Notes: generated by a model from the sequence alone, not told the origin. DNA of 64,000 bases from Straminergon stramineum (GCA_963920665.1 OY987267.1:26908001-26972000), one strand, 5' to 3'. Counted from the first letter of the stretch, positions 11,788 through 27,011 are shown. Program-made: numbers and translations.

Positions 11788-12017
11788 TTAACCCTTGAAC
11801 GCCGAGTTGGTGACCATGGAAATCAGACATTTTGGAACTGTGTGACATCATCTACTTTAAAAAAATGAAAAATATTCATTGGGAGTCAAACTAATGTTGA
11901 AGATCTTCCCTTTTCACCCCTAATTCCGAGGATGAATAGTTGCACTTCTGTCCTATACAAGAGAATTCCTTGTCATTCATAGGACGAAAAACGTGCGCCT
12001 TGGCGTTTAGGGGTTAA
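11788..12017 (+). mobile_element. TTAA-flanked 230-bp MITE, copy C
   Basis: It is bounded by TTAACCCTTGAACGCC and GGCGTTTAGGGGTTAA, an imperfect terminal inverted repeat inside TTAA. It is the same family as 11517-11746 but inverted, and the same orientation as copies at 17547-17773 and 31357-31587. Landmarks include GTGACATCATCTACTTTAA and a GATCTTC...CCTAATTC segment. It ends about 420 bp before the aminotransferase start codon, so it lies in the proximal upstream region of that gene. Confidence 0.85.
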
Positions 12018-12439
12018 AGATCCCTGATTACCCCCAAAGGAAGGGCTGGAGTGCAGTTCTGATCAAGTGAGTGCGTAGAAACGAATGTGCCCAACGCTGA
12101 TTCGGACTCGCGCGGCCGCGACGGCTTCCCAGTGCGTCAGTCAGCCTTGCAGCCCCAGCGCCAGCCCGACCGACCGAGGTGGCGCATTTGGGGCCCTTGA
12201 ACCAATCGCCCTTCGCCCTTCGCCCTTCTGCTCTGCTTCTTTGCCTCTCGCAGTCCTCTCTCCTGCTCCTTCTCGTGCTTCTGGTTCTCTCCACGCCTTC
12301 TTGCATTCCTGCAAAGCCAAGCAACGTCAAGCAACGCGACACTTAAGTTACTTAGCTAAGCGAAGGAAGGAAGGAAGGGTTTTCCCTTGTCCCGTCGTTC
12401 CTTCTCCTTCGTCCACCCCTCTCGGGGTTTCGGCTCGCT
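12018..12439 (+). promoter_or_regulatory. GC-rich promoter/5' UTR region of the aminotransferase gene
   Basis: Composition switches abruptly to GC-rich at about 12060 and remains so to the start codon at 12440. It contains GCCCTTC repeats near 12205-12230 and a GAAGG tract near 12362. No clear TATA box is seen. Small frames in this block overlap each other on both strands and are judged noncoding. Confidence 0.5.
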
Positions 12440-15846
<3,407 letters not shown>

Positions 15847-16406
15847 CTTTTTCACTTACATGGTTGATCCACTCCTTATGGGGTATCAGTCTAGTTCGAC
15901 TCCTACTCGTCAGACACTATTATTCCTGTGAGAGAGGTCGGACCTGTTTTTGCGCCTGGATTCTATGTAGTTGATAATGAGATTGACCCTGCGTAGGGTG
16001 ATAATTCCTGACAAGGTTGAGGTACAGGATCTCAAACTTAAATCATAGTCTGAATTATTATAAGACAATTTTGACGAATATGACCAGTTTCACACGTGCT
16101 CAAGAATCCATAGTCATTGACTGGCTAGGGAACTGTATGCCTCAAATAACTTCAGATTGAGTTAAAGAATTCTCAACTCATTTGTTTTTTTAACGTCTTT
16201 TTGAATGTCAAGTGTCCTAAAGCTCCAAGAATATCCTGTATGAATGCAGATGGAGTGTATTCTATTCTGTATATCTCAAAATGGGATAATAGAGAAGCGA
16301 AAACTCCGAGAGGAACACGATTAGCAAAGCCTTGACTAGAGCAATTCTGTGCTAAATACTGAATCATGAAGCTGATGAAACAAACGGAGCTCCTATTCCT
16401 TGACCC
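15847..16406 (+). other. 3' flank of the aminotransferase gene
   Basis: Probable 3' UTR sequence follows the stop codon, then anonymous DNA. No canonical AATAAA was found within 250 bp of the stop, so the poly(A) site is unassigned. No other gene is visible. Confidence 0.4.
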
Positions 16407-17190
16407 TTAACCCCTAAAGGCTTTTGACTCTGGACAGCGGAGGTTTTTATGCACTTCCGAAAAACGAAACACTTGCCTCGGTCACTGAGGACTTCACCGT
16501 TGAATTTGGGGGTCATCTACGTGACAAATGTGAATGCGCAATTTGTAAGAGAATGTTACAATTATAAGGGAGGAGGTGCAAATTCTGCCCATGCTCCAGG
16601 AATGGTTCCTAGAGTGTACCAAGAATTGTCACTAGGTAGGAATGAAAAATGTCCCATCAAAGTATTGGTGCCAATTTGGGATTCTCATTGCACAGTTTCA
16701 GAAATGGTTGGGGACTGATTAGATTAGGAAGTTAACAAAATTTCAGTGTACATAATGTGGAGTTATGAGTGGTGGGAGTCTTTGTGTCATCCCAGACAAT
16801 TAAATGCACCATGTTGTAGTCTAAGGTTAGCACACCTTCATTTTTGGACTCCATTTGCACCATTAACGGACAAGTGTTTGACATTTCATGGCAATACCTA
16901 CGGACTCAAAAAGCACCCTACTATTGTGACCTTTAGAAAATCATATCAACTTCAATTTAACTCTAAAAATTATAAATCAAATTGTGATGGATGTGTCTCC
17001 TTCTCTTCTTTCTTTGAAAATTTGTTAGAAAATGCTTTAATCAACATAGAAGACATCCTAAACTAGAATGCTCTTAAATGACAATTTTTGCCCCTCCTAC
17101 CTTAATGGTTGATGAATATCTTATTTCATGAATTCAGGGTTCTCACGGTCCTAAGAATCCTAAAAATGTCTATTGTTAGATGTTTGGGGA
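16407..17190. repeat. Possible TTAA-bounded element
   Basis: The left boundary TTAACCCCTAAAGGC is of the same class as the other TTAA elements. The best right end is GGGGATTAA at 17186-17194. The inverted similarity is limited to about eight bases, so the assignment is tentative. The interior has no recognisable coding sequence. Confidence 0.3.
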
Positions 17191-17335
17191 TTAACCCAGA
17201 AAGGATGCCACGGACATTTAGTGTCCGATGAATGACAAGGCATTCTCTTGTGCGGAACAAAAATTCAACTATTCATCCTTGAAATTAGTGGTGGGAAGTG
17301 GAGATCTTCTACAATATTTTGACTTCAAATGAGCT
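17191..17335 (-). mobile_element. Truncated copy of the 230-bp TTAA MITE family
   Basis: It begins TTAACCCAGAAAGGATG and contains family landmarks in the same order as 11517-11746 (ATGAATGACAAGGCATTC, then GGGAAGTGGAGATCTTC). It stops near 17335 without the expected terminal segment, so the distal third is missing. Confidence 0.65.
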
Positions 17336-17546
17336 CTTTCGGTTCTTTTAATACCAATTATTCCCATGGTTTCAGAAATGATGATTTCCACATGGACCCC
17401 CCACATTCTTCCAGGGTTAAACGATATTGAGGCTAAAAAGTGGTTGATGGATGATTTGATTGTCCATTGTAGAAACAAGGAATGTACGTATTGGTCCAAT
17501 AATCCAAGTATATTGGTGACTACCTTGGTTGTGAGGGCCACGTCTT

Positions 17547-17773
17547 TTAACCCTTAAGAGAATGGATTTGTGACAGTGAAAATCTTAGCTTTTGGAACCA
17601 TATGACATCATCTACTTTAAAAAAAACAAAAATATTCATTGGAGGTCAAAACTATTGTGCAAGATCTCTCCTTTCTGTGCAAAATTCTAAGGATGAATAA
17701 TTGCACTTCTATATAGGAAGATTCTTTGTCATCCATTAGACAAAAAATGTCCTCGATGTCATGTAAGGGTTAA
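17547..17773 (+). mobile_element. TTAA-flanked 227-bp MITE, copy E
   Basis: It starts TTAACCCTTAAGAG and ends GTAAGGGTTAA. The interior aligns with 11788-12017 and 31357-31587 (ATGACATCATCTACTTTAA, then TATTCATTGGAGGTCAAA). It is intact at both ends and noncoding. Confidence 0.8.
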
Positions 17774-17811
17774 AGTGGCATATAATAGCGATTGTCACAA
17801 TTTAACCCTAG

Positions 17812-17996
17812 AAGGATGGGCCATTGACTACGTGTAATGTGTCTTTTGTTTTCTAAAAAAGCTATTCTTTGTACTAACCAAAATATATGTGAGAAAATCT
17901 CTAATTTGTTGTACTCTTGCAACCAAAAAATTGTGAATCCAATTGGTTTAATTATATTAGCATCTAAAGGGACAACAATGAATCATCCTAGGTTAA
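17812..17996. mobile_element. Short TTAA-flanked element (185 bp)
   Basis: The left end is TTAACCCTAGAAGGATG and the right end, in reverse complement, is TTAACCTAGGATGATTC. Inverted similarity is limited to about ten bases, so this is a weaker member of the class. Its right TTAA is shared with the start of an R1 repeat copy. Confidence 0.45.
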
Positions 17997-18534
17997 CTTT
18001 GGAAGGATAGGCCCATGACCATTGATTTCAAGTCTCATTGTCCATTACTTTGTTAGTTGCCATTTTGCAATCAAATATCAATACAAAATTTTATTTTTAT
18101 TTTTCACAAATGAAGTCATATGTTCACTACAACTCATAAAATTTTCAATTTTTTTTGATATAATTGAAATTATTGTAAATTTTTATGAAAAAAATGAAGA
18201 AAATTCATACTAAATACAAAATATTATAATTTTTTTCACCATACATGTATATTATAAAGTATAACATCATGGTATAAACCAAAGTTACCATGTTATTCTA
18301 AAATTAGAAAATCAACAAACCATGGTTATAAGTCCAAAGTTCATATTGCTATAAAATATTGAAATTTACAAATTTTTCAAAATTTCCAATTAGAGTAGAA
18401 ATAAAACTTGATAATCTTCATTTCATCATTTGGTTTCAAATTCTAAAATTTTCATTTTCACAGTTGAAATTCACATCAAGAGTAAATTGCAAGAAATGGC
18501 CAAAATACACTATTAGGGTGATTCGTGGATTAAG
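17993..18534 (+). repeat. Dispersed repeat R1, copy b, left part
   Basis: It starts TTAACTTTGGAAGGATAGG and carries the R1 landmarks (TAACATCATGGTATAAACC near 18260, AGTAGAAATAAAAC near 18395) up to GTGGATTAAG at 18525-18534. The homologous continuation resumes at 23356, which shows that the intervening 4.8 kb is an insertion. Confidence 0.75.
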
Positions 18535-19689
18535 TGTCATGCCCCTATCTCCTTGGGGTGCCTGAAGTGCCTTAGTGAGCAAGGGGGACCTTGGGGGTGA
18601 CTTCCCAAGCCTTGCAATAGTCTAAGAAGGGAGAAATGAGAGACTTCCTAGAAAACAGGGCGCAATATCACCCTGGATATGAAGAGCATAGTAGCATGTC
18701 ATACATTCTTGAAAAGCTCTTGAGAAGACACTTCTAACTGTCTAAAGAACTCGTGATTTGAACTAGTAGGCTAGAAGTTATGGCCGTTCAAAGTTGGGGG
18801 TGTCCTAGTGGCGCCATGACACTCAAAGGCTAGGTGAGAGGGGTTCCTAAAGAATCCCTCAACAAAGTATGGCATGTAGCATATCATTGGAAAGCTATAA
18901 AGACAAGGAAGCTAGAATTCTAAGCATTACGAGGTTCTAAGAGATGAGCTGGAAATTATGGCCAAAAGAAAGGCCATAGTGAAGGCGTGACGCCACTCTT
19001 GGTGAAGTGGATCTTTGGAGGGCCATAACTTTGTGAGAACTTGTCCAAATGGGACAAGTGAATAGTCCATCGACATCTAATTGTTGTGTGGATATCCAAA
19101 ATGGGCGTGCATGTGGGATTTGGATCCCTAACCGCAAAATTATGCCGTTTGGAAGTTTGGGAGTCCAAATAGAGTTAAAACTTGGTGATTTTGGTTGGAA
19201 ATGGATGGTCTTCCAAAATTCAAGGGGGTTTGGGAAGTACCTTCGACCCAAAAGGAGTGTGTGTGTGCCAAATGTTGCGAGTCGGAAACTAGAAGTTCAC
19301 CAAGTTAGTATTAAATAGTTTATAATTGTATAGAATTTTTCAAAATTTCTAATAGGCAAAGAGGATTAGAATCCTCTTAACCTAAACATCTCATTAAGGT
19401 TGAGAGGATGATCTAGGTGTTCCGTAAAAGGATCCAGGACGGAATCCGGATTCCGGAAACCCGGATAGCGACACCCTACGGTCTAGAGTTACGGTCTAGG
19501 AATCTAAGGATCTGTTATGGGTAAACGGTCCGCTTCTAGAACTGTTGGTAGGATGATGGGTACTTAACCCCACCACTTCCATTTCTCCTTCCTCTTTCTT
19601 CCGTAGCAGTCTTGCACTCGTATAGTTGAAAGAAAAAGTGGTAAGTTAGTGATCATTTTAGGAGCTACTAACTATCCAGATCTCAGTTT

Positions 19690-21690
19690 ATTTTCAGTTT
19701 GTGATGGCGGAGGGGGATATCCGAAAACCGTCAGTGATGGCGCAGATGGTTTGTTTGACCATTCCAGAAAGGCTGAGAGAGTGATCGTAGTTGGAAGATG
19801 ACCTGAGTGAAATAGGGTGTGTCGGACTGTTTTTAAGGCCATAGACTGTGAAGAATGACAAGATGATTCAAGAGCTCATCATAGGAGCTCTGAATTAGTA
19901 TGAGTTGATAGTGAGGTGGTGATCTGGAGCTTGGACAGATGAGCTCTAGGCCAAGGTATACAGATTCTCCCAAAAGGGATCCGGATTAGCCTCCCGCACG
20001 GAGAAGTTCGCGATAGGAAAGTTTAGGAATGCAGCCCATTTCAAGGAGGGGTATGCCATTAGTGACTGTCTAGATGCAAGGCAGAAGCAAGTCTTAGAAT
20101 TTCTAATCCCGATCTTATATCTGGAAAAACCTACCCGGGTTATGGTTACGATAGCCAACACCATTTTTGGTGCCATGAAGGGTGGACCAATCAACTGGGG
20201 CAAAGTGATTGGAACTGTAGTCTCCAAGCTTGCCACCAATGTAGCAAAGGCGAAGACCAGTCTGATTGGTCCTTATCTATTTCACTTCTACCATCATGCG
20301 GAACTTTTGAGTGATGCGAAAATGGTAGAGTATACCACCGGATCCACCATCCTACATTACGGCCTCACGGTTAAAGTGGAGGCGGAGCAGTCGGCAATCG
20401 AGAAGGAGGAAGAGTCAGAAGAGGAGGAGCATCTTCTAGAGCGAAGGCGGAGGAAATCCACTGATCCGGTTTCACAAGGGAAGCTCCCAGCTCAAGAGAA
20501 GGTTCCGGAGGAGCTAGAGGAAGATATATCTGGGTTCTTCAAAACTGGATTCAACTGGATCCTACAGGCACAGGAGTACCATGAGAACTTGGTTGATCTT
20601 CTCAGAAGGATCAGCAAGGAATTGAAGGTCGAGCCGGAAGACATACTCGATGCCTTGAAGAAACTTCCGAATCTGGAAGAGCTGGGGAGGAAGGACAAAT
20701 AGATTGAGGGTTTGGAGAAGGAAAAGACAAATCTTCAAGCTAGACTAAGTTGGACACAAGGAGAGTTGGCCACAACAAAGCAAAGGGAGAAGGAAGCTTT
20801 GCAACAGGTCAAAAACCTATCCAATCTGGTGGATAAAACAGCAGATCTTGTTGTCAAGGCCGCCCTCGTCCAAAACCGGCTTGTAGAGGAAGGACATCTC
20901 ACTGGATCCAAGGTGATCTAGATTCTGGTGGACTTCTCATCGAGGATGGATTCCATGTTGAAGGAGATGCGTTAGTTGCTGGGACGGATTGATCCAGACC
21001 GTGTCATGGATTTTTCCAGAAATCCATTTCGACACGGAGACCTCGGTGAAGTTGACATCATCAATGCCACTGTCGGCTAGAGCGAAAGTCCCTAAGGAGA
21101 CTCTCCAACATTCAGATGAGCCCTTCTCAACTCAATTGGAGAAGACCATCCGAGGGAGTGTAAAGACAGCGTGAGAGCCAGCCAAGCAATTGGACGCAGC
21201 ACAAGAGTTAGCTCCACCAGAAGTTACGGTCTCACCACCCATTCTGACATGCCGTCTTCCAGAGAAGGAGACACTTCAGACACCCAAGCCATTTACTCGA
21301 AGTGATATGGTGGACCGGATTGGCGGATTAATGAATCTGGCCAGGACTCATCCGGAAGGTTTTGAGCATATGCTGCAGTCTCAACTGAGAAAGGAGAGGA
21401 CCCCCATTGTTTTGGACAACACCTCTCTAGGTGAAGAAGATGAGAGGGAGGTCACTCAAATTGAGAAATCTGAGGAGGAGGAGGAATACCAAACAGGATT
21501 AAAGGAAGAGGAAGAGGAGGACATCGTTGAAGAAAACTTGCCCCCAGAAATCCGGAAGATCTAGACCCAAAGAGCATTGAAGATGACTCCGGTAAAGGCA
21601 AATCCAAAAGCGACTTTGAGGTCGTCCATCCGGGCACCAACAAGCCAAGGTGGGAGCAGTCAGAAGAAGGCGCAAAAAGCGAAGTAGTTA
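19690..21690 (+). pseudogene. Decayed gag-like transposon ORF
   Basis: One frame can be followed from about 19690 to 20960 through several stop codons, then a +1 shifted frame continues to about 21690. The longest clean piece (20142-20702, 186 aa) contains INWGKVIGTVVSKL and SLIGPYLFHFYHHAELL, resembling a domain common in plant retroelement-encoded proteins. It is followed by an acidic, charged, coiled-coil-like region (GLEKEKTNLQARLSWTQ) and a very Glu-rich tail. In-frame stops are mostly TAG or TGA where CAG, CGA or TGG would restore sense, consistent with C-to-T decay of methylated DNA. No protease or polymerase motif is present. Family assignment is uncertain; a gag-like role is inference. 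Confidence 0.5.
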
Positions 21691-22439
21691 GAATTTAGTT
21701 AGTTAGGATTTGAATTTTGAATCTGATCCGGGTTTCTAGGCGTAGGCCCGGGTTTTGGATTTATAGGATTTAACTTTTCCGGGTTTCTTGGGAACTTTGT
21801 GATTGGTCACCTGGATTTCCGGGTGGCTTTTTGGCTTTGGTTGTTTTGGGTTTTTAAGTGAGGGGCAGGTTTGCCCTCTCATTCCATCCTAGCGTTATAG
21901 TTTGTATCTTGTCATCCTTTCTTTAATCTGAGCCACCAAGTGGATGTTCAGGAATTGATTTGTCGTATATCTAACTTTCTTGAGTTTTCTTGTGAGTGTG
22001 TTGAAGTGTACGAGAGAGGAGGAGGAAAGGAGGAATCTGGATCTAAAGAGACTTGGATTTGATTTGTGAGGAACATTTGTGACGTAGTCTAGACTAGTGA
22101 TTTGGGTCTTGAGCACGTGCCTTTAAGACACTGGAACGGGAATCCAATTAGGAGTGGTGTGGGAGTGAGTCTGGAATACCAAGGAGAGTTCCGTGCGGAG
22201 ATAAGCAACCGCCAACGGAAAAATCCCCATACCACTTACCAAAAGGTCAGCCAAACCCTAGGATCAATCTAGCGAACAACTAACAATCCCCATATCAGTT
22301 CCGGTTTCTGTTGGTCTGTCATTGTAGTGGAAAAGTCTAGAAGTGGCTTTGTGTAACTTGCCTCCGGATTGGCCATCCGGAAAGTTGTGAGAGTGTTTCC
22401 GGTTTGGTCTAGTGCAACAATTGGTCTAAGTGTGTATTA

Positions 22440-22716
22440 GGTAGTTTAGAGAAAGAAGAGTGTGAGGAATACGAGTGGTGAGTCCCTACCCTTCTATACA
22501 ATCAAAGGCGGACCCTCTAAAGGTAAAATAGAGGCACCAAAAACCAGTATGTGTGAGAAAAGAAGGATCCAAAATCCGGAAAAGAGTAGATCCAGATTAG
22601 ATTCTAGGTTGAATTCTGGAAAGAAAGAAAAGAAGGTAAAGAGAGAGCTTAAGTTGGTAAAACAGATAATCTCGGCTTATAGCAACAATCTAGAATCCCC
22701 TAGGACGATATTTTGA
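22440..22716 (+). pseudogene. Lys/Arg-rich reading frame in the retroelement-like insertion, unrecognised
   Basis: A frame of 84 residues beginning at 22462 is rich in Lys, Arg and Ser (KKEKKVKRELKLVKQI near its end). Composition is compatible with a fragment of a nucleic-acid-binding element protein, but no family is recognisable. It lies within the 4.8-kb insertion and is included only as a possible remnant. Confidence 0.2.
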
Positions 22717-23355
22717 GTCATTTTACGACATTTTGGTGTTGTAATAGTACTTACGCTCCATTGCGCGTACGACACCGAATGCCACAAAAGTACTATATGA
22801 GGGGTTGGTCTCCCTCCTCGCTCCCTCTTGGAGCCTTGGTAAGTCCTAGTGACTCATGGTTGGTGATGCAACTTCAACACCGACTTCAAAGCTCCATGGG
22901 ACACTTGTGTGAGTATCTCGGGACACTGATTGGTTATAGTCCAGCTCCTTGTTAGGCCTTTGACAATGTATCCCGAGTTATGAGTCCTGATCAGTGTTGG
23001 TGTGAAAGTAACAAATACACAATGGGGCTAGTATGAAGTGGGGTAATAGCCAAGGGCAGTTAGGACCGTGGTGAGTAGTGCCACGATGAGTCCTAACACA
23101 GTAAGATGGAAATTCCACCCCATGTCACCAGGTGACATGCGAGGTGTTACAAGTAGACTGCGTACTAGTAGTTCTAGGGACTGGGACTTAGCAATGTGAA
23201 TTGGAAATGAGAACTAATGTTATGAGTGTGTGGTATGTGCAGTCTTAGTTAGTTTAGGCTCTAGTGATATTGGAGTTGGATTGTGGTGAGCCTTGAAAGT
23301 TGTGGAGGGCTCTAAAGGTTGTTTGGAGTTGTAAGGTGTTACTAGGGCAGCGACA

Positions 23356-23530
23356 TTAAGCACTTTGTTCTTTAGAAAAGTCAATAATACCATAATGGGG
23401 GAAATTGCAATGCTATTCACTAAAAATGCACTCAGACAACTTCCCAAAAACATTTTAGATGGAAAAACATTTTTTTTCATCCTACAATCTTAGGTGAAGT
23501 CATTTATTGGACATTTAGTGTTGGGGACAT
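23356..23530 (+). repeat. Dispersed repeat R1, copy b, right part
   Basis: It continues the copy interrupted at 18534: ATTAAGCACTTTGTTC, TCAATAATACCATAATGG and CTCAGACAACTTCCC correspond in order to 5995-6120 of copy a and 48490-48600 of copy c. Confidence 0.7.
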
Positions 23531-25289
23531 CCTTATAGAGTTAATCTTGTAAGAACACTATAGGCCTAACAAGTGCAATGAATGACTTCTTTGCTAACTT
23601 GTAGAAACAAAGAGAACATCTCTTGGTCCAATAATCAAAGTATTTTGGTGACTACCTTGGTTATAGGGGTCCGCATCATTTCAAGGTTAAATTGCCTCAA
23701 TGACTTCAGATTTATGTTTGTCCCAGATTTTAGAGATCTAACAATTGAAAAGTTGTAGTTTCAAGATCAAATTGTAGCTAACTCCATTCTCTCATCTTAA
23801 TGAATGGGGTACATTATCTCCCTAGATTTCTATACTCTGATGGTAGAAATCTAAGATATCAACATTGGAGATAAATGGGAGATGAAGTTTGATAGGGTGG
23901 ACTTCCATATGTAAAATTGGCCAAAATTTTGAGAAACTGAGAGTGATAGCAAAAATCACTTGTCCTATTTTTTGTCTCCTTGGCCTTAGTTAGGTGTTTT
24001 TTTGCTCATAACTTTTGTATCATATGTCAATTTTCCATGAAATTGGAAATAAAGGTATGTATAGAAGTTGTAGACATTGAGTCAATTTTTTTTCATGTTT
24101 TTCATTTTGAAAAACTATTTTTCAGTAGCCCCCGATTGGATGTTTATCTTGGTCATTTTGGAGGTTTTTAGTGCTATTTTTTAACCAACAATGCAAAATT
24201 GAAGCTCAAAATTGGTATTCAAGGACTTCTACTGAAGTTATGCAAGATTACAAAGAGATTTTCTAAAAAAAGTAAATTTTTCACCTTCCACATGTGCTCA
24301 AAGTGCACTACTTTTGTACAAGTGCAGAAAACACAGTTTTTTCCCAAAGTTGAAATGGTTGGGAAGGAGCATCTTCAAATTAGGATTTTTTTTTAAAAAC
24401 TTTTCAATTTTTTTTATAGTGTTCTAAAAATCCAACATCATAGTGTCCATTTTCTTGGCATTTTCCTTCATGCTTTTTTTTGTGCATAACTTTTAGAGAT
24501 AAATTTTTCTAGGTCAGAATTTGTAGAGACATACTTTTCTCAATGCTTTATAGATTATCCATATTTTATTTTATTTTTTAAAATTTTCTTCCAACTTCAC
24601 AATACTCTAGTACTGAGGCCATTTTGAGCCAAAAATGACAAGTGTTCCTTGCAACGTCTTGAAAGAGAAGGTTTTTTTGGAATCCTACATAGGAGTGTGC
24701 AACATTTGCAAGAGGATAATGAAAATTGTTGGTAAAAGAATTTATAGGAAAAGGCCTATGATAATTGGAAAAAGTTACTTTTTGACTTCCAAAAAACTAA
24801 TTATAACATAGGACTTGAACTTTCACTTGGTTGCTTTTAGTTGGACAACAAGACAAAGTTATTCCTAAATTGTAGTTTTTTCTTACTCACACAAAAGTAC
24901 AATATCATGGAAGTTGGCTAGAACAATTACAATACTAAAAAACTTGAAATTTCTTTTTTTGATTCCAACTTTGCATGGTAGTCCATCCTAAGTGAATGCA
25001 ATAGAGTTTAACCTAGTCCTCTATATTTTTTGCCAAGAAAATGAGGATATTTGTTAAGATTTTTCCAATTATAAAATGTGTCTAAATTCTTTTAGCTCAA
25101 TCTTTTACTAAGAACTGTTTTTTTTTAAACAAAGGAAACAAATTCCATTGCAAAGGGGTGAAATACAAACTTGTTAGCCACAAGTGCCATGACGAGGAGA
25201 ACCAAGACAAATGAGACAACAATACTAAGACTTGACAAGAGAGACTAATGGCTCAAGTACGGAAAGAGGCCATGAGTCTTCTTAAGGCT
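23531..25289. other. Gene-free AT-rich region
   Basis: No gene, RNA or element boundary is recognised. The frames at 23980-24396 look like chance openings in AT-rich DNA. The tract near 25120-25290 may already belong to the LINE relic that follows. Confidence 0.45.
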
Positions 25290-26045
25290 AGTTGCAAGGC
25301 ATCGCCTTGTTGTGCTTGGGAGCTCTTCATAGGGGTTGGAATATAAAACTAAACTCACGGTCAATTGCCCTCTACCTTGGTTGCCCATCCTCCATCTTGG
25401 CAAGAAGTTATAATCTACATCTCCTTTTCACAAAGAAGTCAAGCAACTTGTGTTGCACTACCATAGATCTTTGTTTAGTGCTACATACATTGGCCCACTT
25501 GGCTCTCCTATAATCAATGAGGCCTCTCTAAACATGGTTGAAGAGACATTCCGGGAATCAAGTAGTGGAATTGAATACCATATCGTTCCTCTAGATTTAT
25601 GGGGTCCAAAGAGCAATCATACAGGCCTCCAACTAGGTCCTCTTGAAGGGATTGGATTTCCGAGGAACATCTATAGAGAAGATGCCTAGTCACCTTGTTG
25701 AGGGTTGCCAAGGACCACTTGCATCAAGGCTTCTAAGCAACGCATTCATGATGTGAATGGCCCATTGCCACATGTGTTGGTCAAAGAGGCATTTCCAAAA
25801 GCGATGAAGCACAGACTCATCCAATCAATAGGGGCAAACTATGCAATGGGTGTTGACCATCCTATCCATCTTTTCTTTCTAATGGTTCATGACCATTGTT
25901 CTATGCCAAATGAGCCAAAGAAGGCCTACCTTTGTTTCTTCATGTGTTCCTTGGGCCAAATTGTTTTCCATAATAAATGGAAGTCTCCAAAGAGAGGGCC
26001 GCCCCAAAATTTCGCACGATTGGATTGGAGACCTGATGGCTCTTC

Positions 26046-27011
26046 TTAACCCCTCACTGCCCAAGGGGACCAAAAGTGTCCTTAGGTCAAATTCAAAGTG
26101 TTGTAACTTTTGCATCCAATGTCCGAATTCAATAAAACTTGTTGGAAAATTTTCATTCTCTCTTCTAGTTTGTGTGGTAAATTTTCAGATCAATCCAAGA
26201 TGTACTGAGTTTTTGGAAGCCAATCGAAGTTCACAAGTTCAATTTGAGTTCACCAAACTATATTTGATGGCTGCAACTTTAGGGGCTTATATCTCCTTCA
26301 TCCAAAGTTCTTTTTCAAAAAAATTTGTTGGGTTATGTTCTCCTTGAATTCTAGTTAATGTGGTAGAATTGTCATGTCCATCCATGTTGTTTTGATTGTT
26401 TAGGAGCAATTCGAAGTTCAAAATCCTGACATTTTTGGATTATAGTGAACTTTGGCAGCTTGTTTCTTCTTCATACAATGTTCGTTTCCAATAAATTTTT
26501 TGGGAAAAGTTGCGCATACTAGTCTAGTTTGTGTATAAAATTTCATATCAACCCAAGAGGTAATGAGTGACCAAGAAGTATTTTAGTAGAAGGAGGTTCA
26601 ATTTTTGATGTATTTTTTGCAACTTTTCTTGCTATTGTTTGACATTTTAAAGTCATTTTGCAGACACAATGAGTCAATTGAATGATATTTTTTTTCATCA
26701 ATGTCTTCTTATGCTGATTTTGAATCACTTTATAGGTTAAAGTTTCTTCATTTGAGTAACTTTAGAAACCGAATTTTGCCTCCAAATGTATTTTTAGGGA
26801 AAATTCAGCATCTTTTTTCAACACTAAAATGATTATAATCTTCCAATCTATGCAGTCAAATGACACCAAATTTGATGCACGTCATCTACAAAAAGTGCAC
26901 TCTAAGATTGCATGGTTGAGATCTCTATAACTCAGTGAAAATTATATCTATAATACTTCAAAAGAAATGTTGTTTTTGAACTTGTTCAAGCCTTGGGCAG
27001 TGAGGGGTTAA
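26046..27011. mobile_element. TTAA-flanked element with perfect terminal inverted repeats (piggyBac-like, non-autonomous)
   Basis: The left end at 26050-26066 is CCCCTCACTGCCCAAGG and the right end at 26991-27007 is its exact reverse complement. Each is directly flanked outside by TTAA (26046-26049, 27008-27011), and the outermost C/G also matches, giving 22 perfectly paired bases. TTAA target duplication with termini starting CCC is the hallmark of the piggyBac superfamily. The 966-bp interior is AT-rich and encodes no transposase. It sits within a LINE relic whose reading resumes on either side. It could be assigned to another superfamily if TTAA proves to be part of a longer inverted repeat. 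Confidence 0.8.

Larger units (their letters stand above)
18535..23355. mobile_element. 4.8-kb insertion with 5-bp target duplication and TG...CA ends (LTR-retroelement-like)
   Basis: The insertion is bounded by TTAAG at 18530-18534 and 23356-23360. It begins TGTCATGCCCC and ends GGGCAGCGACA, which gives the TG...CA inverted termini and 5-bp duplication typical of LTR retrotransposons. Flanks 17993-18534 and 23356-23530 together reconstitute one R1 repeat copy. The interior contains a decayed gag-like frame (about 19690-21690). No clear homologous LTR pair, tRNA primer site, reverse transcriptase or integrase was recognised by eye, so it may be a gag-only or heavily rearranged non-autonomous element. 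Confidence 0.65.

Noticed and set aside
22713..22955. 80-residue ORF in the retroelement-like insertion
   Set aside because: No family features; it seems a chance opening.
26046..27011. Search for a transposase inside the perfect-ended TTAA element
   Set aside because: No long frame or DDD-type motif was found; the interior is AT-rich noncoding sequence.
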